64,000 bases of DNA from Diplonema papillatum (taxonomy: Eukaryota; Euglenozoa; Diplonemea; Diplonemida; Diplonemidae), in the NCBI GenBank assembly GCA_030068145.1, contig JAPJBO010001123.1, forward strand, positions 1-64,000. Direction: 5' to 3'. This document shows positions 63,360 through 64,000 of this stretch, piece by piece (the stretch's first letter is position 1; each line of letters opens with the position of its first letter). A program made the translations under genes and the position numbers. The notes beneath the pieces are model-generated. The model was not told the origin of the DNA, made no database searches, and saw nothing but the letters and a program-made list of their open reading frames with translations.

Positions 63360-64000
63360 ATCCAGCTTTACGTAAAAAACGATCAGGCACTGCGTTCAAC
63401 GAAAAAATATAAACCACCGAAATGTCCACCATGTCATGGCGCACCCCGTCGAGAAAAAAGCAAGTCCACGTACCCAAGCGAGCTAGGTGCTGCTTTCGAG
63501 CGGGTGACGGGGAGCAAACCCTTGAGAGGGGTGAAGCTCTTAACTAGCGAGGCGACCGCGTTCGTCAAGGCGCGGTTCTCACCCAATGAGGAGACCGCGG
63601 TGCGTCAGCTACGCGCTGTGGTGGCTGGGGTCCTGGGCGTGGCACCGGCAGCGGTATCAAGTTTAGTCGGCTCCCGGCTTCTGCTGTCCTTCTGGCAGCT
63701 CCACAAGAAGGCACCGGAAGAGGTGGCGGCAGAAATGGCGCGCCTCGACATCGACTACGACACGGACCTGAAGGAGACGGGCGAGGAAGACAAAGAAGAC
63801 ACGGAGGACAGTGCACAGGAGGGCGAAACGCCGATAGCCAGTGGTGAGGAGGACTCGTATAGAGCCGCCTCAGCAGGCCGAGGCACCCCCCGGTTTGCGG
63901 CCCCCAGGTGTCCCCCACGCCCGACCCGTTTCCCGGTCGCGCTCAGCCCCCATCACGCCCCCTCCGGTTGCCGACACCCTCATCGCCCTCATCGAGCGGA
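63360..64000 (+). CDS. Partial ORF running off the window, with CPPC knuckle
   Basis: A stop-free frame extends from 63360 to the end of the window (213 codons). It contains KKYKPPKCPPCHGAPRREK, then helical LGAAFERVTGSKPLRGVKL and FSPNEETAVRQLRAVVAGVL, LLLSFWQLHKKAPEEVAAEM, an acidic Glu/Asp stretch and a Pro/Arg-rich end. The first in-frame ATG is at 63735, so the true start must be upstream through a splice, or the ORF belongs to an element. Strong third-position GC and the acidic plus basic blocks make it likely to be coding. No family recognised. Confidence 0.5.
   Translation, partial: MQLYVKNDQALRSTKKYKPPKCPPCHGAPRREKSKSTYPSELGAAFERVTGSKPLRGVKLLTSEATAFVKARFSPNEETAVRQLRAVVAGVLGVAPAAVSSLVGSRLLLSFWQLHKKAPEEVAAEMARLDIDYDTDLKETGEEDKEDTEDSAQEGETPIASGEEDSYRAASAGRGTPRFAAPRCPPRPTRFPVALSPHHAPSGCRHPHRPHRA

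Overview
The window reads as nuclear DNA of a unicellular eukaryote. Coding is sparse, and two genes appear to carry GT-AG introns. There are no operons, and most of the sequence is transposable elements, dispersed repeats and tandem arrays. It is moderately GC-rich, with many long G or C homopolymers that often sit at repeat borders. I cannot place the organism. The tail-anchored tryparedoxin/nucleoredoxin-like protein, the PB1-UBA protein and the tyrosine-recombinase (YR) retroelements fit several protist groups.

Region 1-11.5 kb is a recent tandem duplication of about 8 kb. It contains one complete tail-anchored thioredoxin-like gene (4849-5466), a broken paralogue, several orphan copies of the gene's membrane-tail segment in 174-bp units, and two near-identical copies of a YR retroelement (3' part at 1-1895; gag/YR/RT at 6057-9792). 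It ends in a LINE RNase H remnant. Region 12-22.4 kb is a nest of elements: a hAT transposon (11999-15798), a long-TIR element (15799-17006), and a YR element bracketed by inverted arrays of 31-bp repeats (17200-22350) that was itself split by a pogo-like transposon (19121-21434).

Region 22.4-28.3 kb is the most gene-like part. It holds a ubiquitin-specific-protease C-terminal fragment, an intron-containing PB1-UBA gene resembling p62/NBR1 autophagy receptors (24749-26079), and an MSP-domain gene (27316-28290). Region 28.3-36.2 kb is short inverted-repeat elements, including one at 29.47-30.93 kb whose ends are built from 20-bp palindromes. Region 36.2-40.5 kb is a complete-looking gag-YR-RT/RNase H retroelement between 139-bp direct repeats.

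Region 40.5-47.5 kb is repeats, including a tRNA-headed SINE-like element with a minisatellite tail and a hAT MITE with a perfect 8-bp target duplication. Region 47.5-51.4 kb holds a secreted cysteine-rich protein gene, preceded by a pseudogene copy and nine 166-bp units made from the gene's own leader plus a sliver of its coding sequence. Region 51.5-64 kb is repeats again (102-bp and 43-bp tandem arrays, a second hAT element inserted into a SINE) and ends in two unrecognised ORFs, one running off the window.

The host genes show no shared pathway. The common theme is repeat turnover: elements nested in elements, and gene ends or leaders amplified into tandem arrays.
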